Assembly (NCBI GenBank): GCA_038200275.1
Contig: JBBPYC010000091.1
Span: forward strand, 33,880 to 97,879
Direction of reading: 5' to 3'
DNA from: JBBPYC01 sp038200275
GTDB lineage: Bacteria > Pseudomonadota > Gammaproteobacteria > Burkholderiales > Burkholderiaceae_C
Length of the DNA: 64,000 nt
The position numbers and the translations under genes are program-made. Shown piece by piece: positions 1 to 7,633 of the stretch. Numbering within the stretch: position 1 is the first letter of the stretch; the number at the start of each line of letters is the position of its first letter. Under the pieces are notes generated by a model, which made no database searches, was not told the DNA's origin, and was given only the letters and a program-made list of their open reading frames with translations.

Positions 1-437
1 ACGCCGATGCCTGCGTAGTTGCTGACGATGCGCTGCTGCACATCGGCGGTATAGGGCGTGACCAGCGCGAGCCGCCGGATGTCTTTCAGGGCAAGCAGTT
101 CATTGAGCGCAAGCACCGCCGTGGTCGCTGGAATACCCGTGTCTTCTGTGATGCGCGCGATCAACCGGCGATCGGTCTCGAAGCCGCGCCAGCCCGCAGC
201 GGTGCCGCTCCAGGCGATCACATCGACTTTTGCATCGGCGAGCAACCGGGCGGCGACAAGGATATGGCTGTCGTCGAACTGACCCAGCGCTTTCTCGGAC
301 AGTGAGATTTCGGTAACGGGAAAGCGCGCGAAGTGCGCGCTGCAATCCGGCACGGCTGCTGCCAGTGCGCTCGTCAACGGCTCCAGTGCGGTGTTGGAAG
401 ACGGCGTCAATACGCCAATTCGGATCGTTTTGGTCAA
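1..437 (-). CDS. Asp/Glu racemase superfamily protein, maleate isomerase-like (C-terminus off window)
   Basis: The N-terminal 145 residues of a racemase-fold protein are visible; the rest lies left of the window. The start is a TTG at 437 with an AGGAG Shine-Dalgarno about 7 bases upstream; no ATG fits the conserved N-terminus better. The opening segment reads RIGVLTPSSNTALEP, the signature of the maleate cis-trans isomerase/arylmalonate decarboxylase branch. At the position where maleate isomerases carry the first catalytic cysteine this protein has AWSGTAAGW, with no Cys. Family members isomerise maleate to fumarate, racemise amino acids or decarboxylate malonates; which applies here cannot be told. 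It is divergent from the hydantoinase operon and shares its spacer, so a common role is inferred. Confidence 0.8.
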   Translation of the reverse strand, partial: MTKTIRIGVLTPSSNTALEPLTSALAAAVPDCSAHFARFPVTEISLSEKALGQFDDSHILVAARLLADAKVDVIAWSGTAAGWRGFETDRRLIARITEDTGIPATTAVLALNELLALKDIRRLALVTPYTADVQQRIVSNYAGIG

Positions 438-516
438 CGTAAATCTCCTGTGGTCCAGACCTTGAAGTGCCTGCGCAACAAGGGGATGGTTCGCATCATG
501 ACAACCTGAGTGCAGA

Positions 517-577
517 TTGTCGACAGTCGGGTAAACACCGATGTCGCAAATGGACTTTGTCGACCACGATGTCTACA
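517..577. promoter_or_regulatory. Cluster of TGTCGACA-type palindromes (candidate activator or repressor sites)
   Basis: TTGTCGACA (517-525, with the perfect palindrome TGTCGACA at 518-525), TTGTCGACC (557-565) and TGTCTACA (570-577) are variants of one 8-bp motif; a fourth, TGTTGACA, lies at 696-703. The motif resembles GntR-family operators, but its position roughly 65-125 bp upstream of the sigma-54-like start also suits enhancer sites. No regulator gene is present in this part of the window. Confidence 0.4.
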
Positions 578-613
578 GTTTCCAAGCAGTGAGTGACGTC
601 ACGAGTTCGCAAG

Positions 614-630
614 TTGGCACAGGTTCTGCA
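614..630 (+). promoter_or_regulatory. Candidate sigma-54 promoter of the hydantoinase/TRAP operon
   Basis: TTGGCACAGGTTCTGCA matches the -24/-12 consensus TGGCAC(R)N4(T)TGCA at all but one base. The GG (616-617) and GC (628-629) dinucleotides are exactly 10 bases apart, the spacing RpoN needs. Transcription would start near 640, leaving a leader of about 120 bases before the hydantoinase ATG. Such promoters need an AAA+ activator bound upstream; the palindromes at 517-577 sit at the right distance. No experimental support. Confidence 0.5.
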
Positions 631-759
631 TTATGGCTTTCACCTCATGCTCTTAACACCCGATATGCGCAAAGTCAGAGATATCTATTCAACTCTGTTG
701 ACAGGAATGTTGGCAAACGGGGCGCGTCTGCCTGCGATCGATATGCTGGGGTGCGGCAG

Positions 760-2181
760 ATGAGCGAGGCGACGCTCGACCTGGTAATTCGCAGTGCCAG
801 AGTCGCCACCGCAAGCGATTGCTTTCGCAGCGACATCGGCATTCGCGATGGCCGAATCGCGCTGTTGGGGGAGGGCTTGCCAGCCGGCAAGCGAGAGATC
901 GACGCCGCAGGCCGTGTGGTCACGCCGGGCGGCGTCGATGCGCATTGCCACCTCGATCAGCCAATGCCCGCGCCGATGCGCATGGCCGACGACTTCGACA
1001 CCGGCACCCGATCCGCCGCTTGCGGAGGCACCACCACGGTGATCCCGTTCGCTGCACAGGAAAAAGGCCAGTCGCTGCGCGCTGCCGTGGAGGACTATCA
1101 CCACCGCGCCGCGGGCAAGGCCCACATCGACTACGCGTTCCACCTGATCGTGAGCGATCCGACACCTGAAGTGTTGCAGCAGGAGCTGCCCGCGCTGATC
1201 GATGAGGGCTATACGTCGTTCAAGGTCTACATGACTTATGACGACCTGAAGCTCGACGACGGCCAGATCCTCGACGTGCTGGCCGTGGCGCGCGAGCACG
1301 GTGCGATGGCGATGATCCATGCCGAGAACGCCGACTGCATCGAATGGCTCACGAAGCGGCTTGAAGCGGCCGGTCGCACCGCACCGCGGTTTCATGCGGC
1401 GTCCCGCCCGATGCTGGTCGAACGCGAAGCAACGCACCGCGCCATCGCGCTGTCCGAGCTGGTCGACGTGCCGATCCTGATCGTGCATGTCTCTGGCCGC
1501 GAGGCAGTCGAGCAGATTCGTTGGGCACGCGGCCACGGGCTGCAAGTGTTCGCTGAGACGTGTCCGCAATACCTGTTCCTGACGGCCGATGATCTAGGCC
1601 TTGACGACAGCTACGGCGGCGCCCGTTGTGTCTGCAGCCCGCCGCCGCGCGACAAGGCCAACCAGGAAGTGATCTGGCACGGCCTGAGCGACGGCCTGTT
1701 TACGGTGTTCTCATCCGACCATGCGCCGTTCAAGTACGACGATCCAGCGGGCAAGAAGCTCGGCGGTGAAGAGGTGCCGTTCCGCTACATCCCGAACGGC
1801 ACGCCGGGTCTTGAGACCCGCATGGCGCTGCTGTATTCCGAAGGCGTGCTGGCGGGCCGCATCACGCTGGAGAAATTTGTCGAACTGACCTCGACCAATC
1901 CCGCCAAAGCCTATGGCCTGCATCCGCGCAAAGGCAGCATCTCGATCGGTGCGGATGCCGACCTGGTGATCTGGGACGAGGGCGCGTTCACGATCTCGAA
2001 CGACCGGCTGCACCACGCGGTCGACTACACACCGTATGAAGGCAAGACGCTGCGCGCGTGGCCGGGGCTCACGCTGGTCGGCGGGGAAGTGGTCTGGGAC
2101 GGCAAGGATTTCCATCCGCGTGCTGGTCGCGGTCAGTTCTTGCAGTGTGGCCAACCCAGTTTGCAGCCAGTGCGCCGGTGA
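760..2181 (+). CDS. D-hydantoinase/dihydropyrimidinase family cyclic amidohydrolase
   Basis: A 473-residue cytosolic metal-dependent hydrolase that opens five- or six-membered cyclic diamides or imides. All binuclear-metal ligands of the family are seen: HCH at residues 62-64, the carboxylatable lysine at about 155 (FKVYMTY), His at about 187 (HAEN), His at about 243 (HVSG) and Asp at about 320 (SSDHAPF). The ATG at 760 is chosen because family homology starts there (MSEATLDLVIRSARV) with a GGGG purine run 9 bases upstream, although the frame is open further left. It heads a collinear cluster with a racemase-like gene 7 bp downstream. Substrate could be hydantoin, dihydropyrimidine or a cyclic imide; the sequence alone does not decide. 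Confidence 0.92.
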   Translation: MSEATLDLVIRSARVATASDCFRSDIGIRDGRIALLGEGLPAGKREIDAAGRVVTPGGVDAHCHLDQPMPAPMRMADDFDTGTRSAACGGTTTVIPFAAQEKGQSLRAAVEDYHHRAAGKAHIDYAFHLIVSDPTPEVLQQELPALIDEGYTSFKVYMTYDDLKLDDGQILDVLAVAREHGAMAMIHAENADCIEWLTKRLEAAGRTAPRFHAASRPMLVEREATHRAIALSELVDVPILIVHVSGREAVEQIRWARGHGLQVFAETCPQYLFLTADDLGLDDSYGGARCVCSPPPRDKANQEVIWHGLSDGLFTVFSSDHAPFKYDDPAGKKLGGEEVPFRYIPNGTPGLETRMALLYSEGVLAGRITLEKFVELTSTNPAKAYGLHPRKGSISIGADADLVIWDEGAFTISNDRLHHAVDYTPYEGKTLRAWPGLTLVGGEVVWDGKDFHPRAGRGQFLQCGQPSLQPVRR

Positions 2182-2188
2182 CCGACCC

Positions 2189-2944
2189 ATGAACTTATTG
2201 CTGATCAACCCCAACACGTCGCAGAGCGTTTCGGATTTGATTCGTGCCGAGGCCGAACGGACCGCGTCGCCTGGCACGCAAATCGAAGTGCTGACTGCGC
2301 CGTTCGGCGTCGCCTACATCGAGACGCGCTTCGAGGCGCTGATCGGCGCGTATGCGGCCGCGCAGCTTGCCGCCGAGCACCATGAGCGGTTCGACGCGGT
2401 GGTCGTCGCCGCGTTTGGCGACCCGGGTCTGGCCGGACTGCGCGAGGCGCTGCCGTGCCCGGTGACCGGTCTGACGGAAGCGGCGCTTGCCAGCGCGTGT
2501 CTGCTCGGCCAGCGCTTTTCGATCGTCGCGATCTCGCAACGCATTCGTGCGTGGTACCGGGAGACGGTCGAGCACTGCGGGCTGCAAAGCCGCCTGGCCA
2601 GCATCCGCGGGCTTGACGAGCCATTGGCCGACATCGGCAACGTGCAGGGCAGTCAGGGTGAGCGGCTCATTGCGCTGGCCGAGCGTTGCGTGGATGAAGA
2701 CGGCGCCGACGTGATCGTGCTGGCCGGGGCGCCACTCGCAGGGCTGGCACGAAGCCTGCGTGGTCGATTGCCAGTGCCGTCGGTCGACGGCGTGTCGAGC
2801 GCGGTGCGGCATGCCGAATCGCTGGCGGCGCTGCAACCAGGCAAAGCCGTGCGCGGCAGCTTCGCGGCGCCACCGATCAAGCCCAACCAGGGGCTGAGCC
2901 CGGCCCTGGAGCGGCTGCTCGCACGCAGCCAGCCGTCACGCTGA
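2189..2944 (+). CDS. Asp/Glu/hydantoin racemase family protein without canonical catalytic cysteines
   Basis: 251 residues. The N-terminus MNLLLINPNTSQSV is the hydantoin racemase family signature. In hydantoin racemases one cysteine lies in a (C)F-D-G segment and the second near the C-terminal (GC) segment. Here the matching segments read VVAAFGDPGL (about residues 71-80) and VLAGAPLAGL (about 180-189), so both are alanine or glycine. I recall a proteobacterial subgroup with the same replacements, so this is probably not a decayed gene. It begins 7 bp after the hydantoinase stop and would be translated with it. It may racemise hydantoins by another mechanism or do different chemistry. Confidence 0.85.
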   Translation: MNLLLINPNTSQSVSDLIRAEAERTASPGTQIEVLTAPFGVAYIETRFEALIGAYAAAQLAAEHHERFDAVVVAAFGDPGLAGLREALPCPVTGLTEAALASACLLGQRFSIVAISQRIRAWYRETVEHCGLQSRLASIRGLDEPLADIGNVQGSQGERLIALAERCVDEDGADVIVLAGAPLAGLARSLRGRLPVPSVDGVSSAVRHAESLAALQPGKAVRGSFAAPPIKPNQGLSPALERLLARSQPSR

Positions 2945-2978
2945 ACATACGGTTTCACAGAAACAACCAGGACTCAAC

Positions 2979-4010
2979 ATGAGCATGAAGCACGCCATTC
3001 GCTCCCTGCCACGCGCATTCGCGCCGCTGTTACTCGCCAGCGCAGTGCTTGCGGCCCTGCTGACGGTAGCGCCACCTGCGCATGCGCAGCAAAAGATCCA
3101 GATCGCGGGCAACTTCGCCGGGGAACACCCGAGCAGTGTCGCGGTCGACCAAGTGTTCAAAAAAGAGATCGCGCGGCTGACCAACAATACGCTGCAGGTC
3201 GACGTGTTCCCGTCGATGCAGCTCGGCGGCGCGAAGGAGAACGTGGATGCGGTGCGCTCCGGCACGCTCGCGATCACCTGGGTCGGGGCCGCGTACCTGT
3301 CGCGCATCGTGCCGCAGCTCGAAGCGTTGAGCCTGCCCTTTGTGCTGGACGACCGCGAGGCTGCATTCCGTGTGATCGACGGCCCGGTCGGCGATGCGCT
3401 CGACAAGAAGCTGCAGGAAAAAGGCTTCATCTCGCTCGGCTGGATGGAGCTGGGCATGCGCAACGTCACGAACAACCGACAGCCGATCAAGACGATGGCG
3501 GACCTGAGCGGTTTGAAGATCCGGTTGCAGCCCAGCGAAGCCCACCTTGCGACCTTCCGTGCGCTCGGCGCGAATCCGATTGCGATGGATGTAAAAGAGC
3601 TGTATTCGGCGCTGGAGCAGGGCGTGGTCGATGGCGAGGAAAATCCGTATACCGTGATCAGCGCAAGCCGCTACGGCGAGGTGCAGAAATACCTGTCGAA
3701 CACGCGCCACTTCTTCGACTACATCGCGGTGTTGGCCAGCAAGAAAGCATTCGAGCAGCTGAAGCCCGAACAGCAAAAAGCGGTGCGTGAAGCGATGACC
3801 GCGACGATCGCGTTCCAGCGCAAGCTTGCGACCGAGAGCGAAGCCAAGGAGCTTAATGCGCTGAAGACGAAGATGACGTTTACCGAAATCACGCCGGAAG
3901 CGCGCGCCGAAATGCGCAAGGCGACCGCATCCGTGATCGACACGGTCGTGCGCAAACGTGCTGGCGACGAGATCGTGAATCAGGTGCTTGCTGAAGCCGG
4001 CAAACGCTGA
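2979..4010 (+). CDS. TRAP transporter substrate-binding protein (DctP family), system 1
   Basis: 343 residues. A basic N-terminus, hydrophobic core and APPAHA-QQ cleavage site near residue 36 make a Sec signal peptide, so the protein works in the periplasm. The DctP fold is shown by the GGAKENVDAVRSG and LSGLKIRLQPSE segments; the arginine in the latter is the family's carboxylate-binding residue, implying an organic-acid ligand. AGGA lies 7 bases before the ATG. Its small and large permeases follow directly, giving a complete system in the same run as the hydantoinase and racemase-like genes. Confidence 0.93.
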   Translation: MSMKHAIRSLPRAFAPLLLASAVLAALLTVAPPAHAQQKIQIAGNFAGEHPSSVAVDQVFKKEIARLTNNTLQVDVFPSMQLGGAKENVDAVRSGTLAITWVGAAYLSRIVPQLEALSLPFVLDDREAAFRVIDGPVGDALDKKLQEKGFISLGWMELGMRNVTNNRQPIKTMADLSGLKIRLQPSEAHLATFRALGANPIAMDVKELYSALEQGVVDGEENPYTVISASRYGEVQKYLSNTRHFFDYIAVLASKKAFEQLKPEQQKAVREAMTATIAFQRKLATESEAKELNALKTKMTFTEITPEARAEMRKATASVIDTVVRKRAGDEIVNQVLAEAGKR

Positions 4011-4045
4011 TTCGCGCCGCGCCAAACCTTCTGAACCTTCAGCCG

Positions 4046-4576
4046 ATGACTGCCCAAGCGGTGCTGCCCGTGGTCTACGACACGCAGTCGTGGCCGGGTC
4101 GCGTGCTGCTGCTACTCGATCGCTGCACGATGGTTGCACTGCTTGTGACCGTTGGCACCATGGTCGGCGTCGTCGCCGCACAAGTCGTGTTGCGCTACGG
4201 ATTTGCCGGGTCGCTCGACTGGTCCGACGAGATCTCGCGGCTAGCGTTCGTCTGGAGCATCTTTCTGGCAATCCCGCTCGGCGTGCGGCAGGGCGCACAC
4301 ATCGGCATCGACATCTTGGTCGCGCGCTTTGCGCCCGCGGGCCAACGGCTGCTGCGGCGTGCTGCCGCCGTACTCAGTGCACTCATGATGTTCGCAATCG
4401 CCTGGGCGGCCTGGGGCGTTGCGCGCGAGCAGTGGGATGAGCTGATGTCCACACTCGACTGGAGCGTGGGCTGGTTCATCGTGCCGGTCGGTGTCGGCGC
4501 GGCGTTGAGTGGCCTGCACCTGCTGCGCATTGCGGTCTACGGGCCGCCGCTGATCAGCCCGGAGGACGCCGAATGA
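4046..4576 (+). CDS. TRAP transporter small permease (DctQ family), system 1
   Basis: 176 residues with four predicted membrane segments. WSDEISRLAFVWSIFLAIPLGVRQGAHIGID is typical of DctQ proteins (quoted in part as WSDEISR and RQGAHIGID). The subunit docks with DctM in the inner membrane and is needed for receptor-coupled, sodium-driven uptake. The Shine-Dalgarno before 4046 is weak. Its TGA overlaps the ATG of the large permease (ATGA), which implies translational coupling. Confidence 0.9.
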   Translation: MTAQAVLPVVYDTQSWPGRVLLLLDRCTMVALLVTVGTMVGVVAAQVVLRYGFAGSLDWSDEISRLAFVWSIFLAIPLGVRQGAHIGIDILVARFAPAGQRLLRRAAAVLSALMMFAIAWAAWGVAREQWDELMSTLDWSVGWFIVPVGVGAALSGLHLLRIAVYGPPLISPEDAE

Positions 4577-5853
4577 GCGCGGCGGTTGTCATCGGCTTCA
4601 TGGCGCTTGCGCTGCTGGGCTTGCCGATCGCGTTCGCGATGGGCGTCGCAGCAATGGCGGCGCTTGCGCTAAGCGGCGTGGACTTCTCGATGGTGCCGCA
4701 GCGCATGATGTATGCGGTCAATTCGTTTCCGCTGATGTCGATCCCGTTCTTCATGCTTGCCGGCGAGCTGATGATCAAGGCCGGCATTGTGGAGCGGTTG
4801 ATCGGGCTGGCCAATTCGATCGTCGGCCGCGTGCGCGGCGGCATGGCGCACGTGGCGATGCTCTCAGGGGCGGGACTCGCGACGGTATCCGGCGCTGCGG
4901 TGTCAGATGCCAGCGCGCTGTCGGCGATCCTGGTGCCGTCGCTGTCCAAGATCTACGACAAGGGTTTCGCTGCCGCGCTGGTGGCGGCCGCTGCGAACCT
5001 CGGGCCGATCATCCCGCCTTCCGGCGCCATGATCGTCTATGCGTTCATGGCTGGCTCATCGGTCTCGGTCGGCGGCATGTTCATGGCGGGTGTGGTGCCA
5101 GGGCTGATCATCTGCGCGGGGTTCATGGCACTGTGCTCGTGGATCGCGACGCGGCGCGGCTGGGCCGTCACGGGCGAGCCGTTTCGCTTGTCGCATGTGC
5201 TGCATGAGCTGCGCCGTTCGCTGATCGTGTTGTTCATGCCGGTACTCGTGATCGGCGGAATCGTCGGCGGCGCGTTCACCGCGACGGAAGGCGCGGCGAT
5301 CGCGGTCGTCTATTCGCTCATGATCGGGTTTTTCATCACACGCCAGCTCAAGGCCAACGACCTGCCGGGCATCGTGCTGCGCGCTGCGATCACGTCCGGT
5401 GTGGTCGGCGCGCTGATCGCTTTCGCATCGATCATCACCTACCTGATGACGGTGGATCTGCTGCCGCAAAAACTGTCGACGTTGCTGCTCGCGATGACGT
5501 CGGACCCGCTTGTGTTTCTCGCGCTGGTGGCGCTGCTGCTGTTCGTCGTGGGCATGTTCCTCGAATCGAATGCGGCCTACATCATGCTGGTGCCGCTGCT
5601 GCACCCGATCGCGTTGCAATACGGCATCGATCCGCTGCATTTCGGCTTGCTGTTCGTGCTGAACCTCGTGATCGGCATGCTGACACCGCCGGTCGGCGTG
5701 GTGCTGTTCGTGGTCTGCGGCGTGACCAAGGTGCCGATGCGCGAACTTGTGAGAAACGCGTGGCCGTTCATTGCATTGATGTACGGTGTGCTGCTGCTGT
5801 GCATGCTGTTCCCGCCGATCGTGACTGCGCTGCCGCATGCGCTCGGCTACTAG
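4573..5853 (+). CDS. TRAP transporter large permease (DctM family), system 1
   Basis: 426 residues, highly hydrophobic with about 12 membrane segments; the transport subunit of a TRAP system. The ANLGPIIPPSGAMIVYA segment is the conserved DctM core motif, and the C-terminal FVLNLVIGMLTPPVGVVLF repeats the GxxTPPVG signature of the ion-transporter superfamily. A GGAGG Shine-Dalgarno lies inside the dctQ end, 8 bases before the ATG. It closes the first TRAP operon unit; the next receptor begins 47 bp further on. Confidence 0.95.
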   Translation: MSAAVVIGFMALALLGLPIAFAMGVAAMAALALSGVDFSMVPQRMMYAVNSFPLMSIPFFMLAGELMIKAGIVERLIGLANSIVGRVRGGMAHVAMLSGAGLATVSGAAVSDASALSAILVPSLSKIYDKGFAAALVAAAANLGPIIPPSGAMIVYAFMAGSSVSVGGMFMAGVVPGLIICAGFMALCSWIATRRGWAVTGEPFRLSHVLHELRRSLIVLFMPVLVIGGIVGGAFTATEGAAIAVVYSLMIGFFITRQLKANDLPGIVLRAAITSGVVGALIAFASIITYLMTVDLLPQKLSTLLLAMTSDPLVFLALVALLLFVVGMFLESNAAYIMLVPLLHPIALQYGIDPLHFGLLFVLNLVIGMLTPPVGVVLFVVCGVTKVPMRELVRNAWPFIALMYGVLLLCMLFPPIVTALPHALGY

Positions 5854-5900
5854 ACCATCTGGAAATTTTCGTTGTTTGTAGATAGAAGGAACCTCGACTC

Positions 5901-6947
5901 ATGAACCATTTCGTCAAAACCCTCACCGCCGTCGCGCTGGCCGCCGGGCTGATCGCTTCGGCTCAGGCGGCCGACCGCATCACCTATAAGGTGGTCGGTC
6001 AGCCGGCTGCCACCGGCAAGATTCAGGCGAACAAGGAAAAGCCGTTCTTCGAGAACTTCGCTGAGCGCACTGGCCTGCCGATCGACGCCGACTACAAGTC
6101 GATCGACTCGCTCGGCATCAAGGACACCGAACAGCTCCGGGTGATGAAAGCCGGCTTGTTCGACATCGTCTCGCTGCGGGTTTCGCAGAATTCCCGCGAC
6201 GAGCCGACGCTGCTTGGCATGGACTTGGTCGGTGCGGCGCCGGACTATGAGACCGCGCGCAAGGTCTACGACGCGTACCGCGACACGCTCGACAAGCGGC
6301 TGCAAAAGCAGTTCCAGGTCAAGCTGCTCGGCATCTGGCCGTTCGGCCCGCAAATCTTGTTTTGCAACAAGCCGATCGCCAAGCTCGCCGACCTGAAAGG
6401 TCTGAAAGTCCGCGTCTACGACCAAAATCTTGCGAAGTTCATCGAGTCGGTCGGCGGCACGCCGGTGCCTTTGTCGTTCACGGAAGTCCATCAGTCGCTG
6501 TCGCTCGGTGTGGTGGACTGCGCGATCTCGGGCCCGAGCTCGGCCAACTCGTCGAACTGGCCTGAAGTGACCACACACCAGTATCCGCTGGGTTTTCAGA
6601 TGGCGATGAACGGCTATGCCATCACGATGAAGGACTGGAGCCGACTGAAGCCAGATGAGCAGAAGAAAATGCAGGCTGCGTTCGACAAGTTGATCGACGA
6701 GATCTGGGTGTACTCAAAAGAACTCACGCAAGACGCGCTGAACTGCAACGTCGGCAAGGAGCCTTGCACGACCGGCAAGAAGTTCAAGTTGGTCGGCGTG
6801 CCGGTCACGCCGGAAGACATAGCCACGCTGCGCGGCGCGGTCGCGACGACCTCGCTGCCAACCTGGGCCGAGATCTGCGACCGGTCTAACCCCGGTTGCT
6901 CGGATATGTGGAAGAAAACCGCGGGTAAGGCGGTCGGTATTCAGTAA
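5901..6947 (+). CDS. TRAP transporter substrate-binding protein (DctP family), system 2
   Basis: 348 residues with a signal peptide cut after SAQA (about residue 23). DLKGLKVRVYDQ contains the family arginine, and LSLGVVDCAISGPSS is the usual segment of the ligand site. It is only distantly like the receptor at 2979. The C-terminal third holds four cysteines (LNCNVGKEPC and EICDRSNPGC) that could form two periplasmic disulfides, which is unusual for the family. Start: ATG with GAAGGAA about 10 bases upstream. Ligand unknown, but expected to carry a carboxylate. Confidence 0.92.
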   Translation: MNHFVKTLTAVALAAGLIASAQAADRITYKVVGQPAATGKIQANKEKPFFENFAERTGLPIDADYKSIDSLGIKDTEQLRVMKAGLFDIVSLRVSQNSRDEPTLLGMDLVGAAPDYETARKVYDAYRDTLDKRLQKQFQVKLLGIWPFGPQILFCNKPIAKLADLKGLKVRVYDQNLAKFIESVGGTPVPLSFTEVHQSLSLGVVDCAISGPSSANSSNWPEVTTHQYPLGFQMAMNGYAITMKDWSRLKPDEQKKMQAAFDKLIDEIWVYSKELTQDALNCNVGKEPCTTGKKFKLVGVPVTPEDIATLRGAVATTSLPTWAEICDRSNPGCSDMWKKTAGKAVGIQ

Positions 6948-7015
6948 TCACTCGCTGAAAGCCAGCCGCGGCCGCCAAGGCCGGGCTGGACTGAACGCAG
7001 CCAAGGAGCCAAGTC

Positions 7016-7633
7016 ATGAAAGACACCATCGAACGCTGGCTGGGCACTTTGTTCGGCTTGATTTTTTTCGGGCTTTCGGTCGTCGTGACGGTCGAGACGA
7101 TTGTGCGGAAGGTGTTCAATTTTTCGCTGCAGGGCGCCGATGAACTGGGCGGCTACGCGCTTGCGTTTGGTGCGACGATCGCGTTCACGCTGGCGCTGAT
7201 GGGCCGCACGCATATTCGGGTTGACGTCTTCTACGACCGGCTGCCCGCGTGGTTGCAGACGGGTTTGAACTGGCTGTCGGTGGTGAGTCTGGCGCTCTTC
7301 GCAGCACTGCTCGCGTGGCTTGCCTGGTTCGTGATCCAGGACTCGATTGCCTACATGAGCGTGTCGCAAACGCCGTGGGCAACGCCGCTTTGGTGGCCGC
7401 AGAGTGCGTGGCTGGCCGGGCTGATCCTGTTTGCAGTGGTCTCGGTTGGCTATGCAATCTACGCGACGGTGTTGCTTGTGCAGGGGCGGGCTGCCAAGTT
7501 GAACCACGAGTTCGGCCCGCGCACCACGAAGCAGGAAGTCGATGAGGAGCTGGAAGACTTGAGAGGCCGCTCCAGCCCGGATGGCGTCGCATCGGCTTCG
7601 GCGCGCGCCGCGGCGCGCGGGGCCTCGGTATGA
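7016..7633 (+). CDS. TRAP transporter small permease (DctQ family), system 2
   Basis: 205 residues: four predicted membrane segments in the first 160 residues, then a hydrophilic tail of about 45 residues ending in Ala/Arg-rich sequence, longer than in the paralogue at 4046. ADELGGYALAFGATIAFTLAL and RTHIRVDVFYDRLP are typical DctQ features. AAGGAG lies 7 bases before the ATG. Its stop overlaps the start of the partner large permease. Confidence 0.9.
   Translation: MKDTIERWLGTLFGLIFFGLSVVVTVETIVRKVFNFSLQGADELGGYALAFGATIAFTLALMGRTHIRVDVFYDRLPAWLQTGLNWLSVVSLALFAALLAWLAWFVIQDSIAYMSVSQTPWATPLWWPQSAWLAGLILFAVVSVGYAIYATVLLVQGRAAKLNHEFGPRTTKQEVDEELEDLRGRSSPDGVASASARAAARGASV

Larger units (their letters stand above)
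438..759. other. Divergent regulatory spacer, 322 bp, no gene
   Basis: The spacer separates the leftward racemase-like gene from the rightward hydantoinase operon. The hydantoinase frame stays open through most of it, but no conserved protein sequence begins before 760. It holds a sigma-54-like promoter (614-630), three TGTCGACA-like palindromes (517-577), a further related TGTTGACA (696-703) and a perfect 10-bp palindrome GTGACGTCAC at 593-602. It is less GC-rich than the flanking genes, as expected of a control region. Confidence 0.6.

Noticed and set aside
698..703. TTGACA as the -35 of a sigma-70 promoter for the hydantoinase
   Set aside because: No acceptable -10 lies 16-18 bp downstream; the region there is GGGCGCG-type.
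541..759. Longer start for the hydantoinase at 541
   Set aside because: The added 73 residues resemble no family member and would cover the promoter and palindromes.
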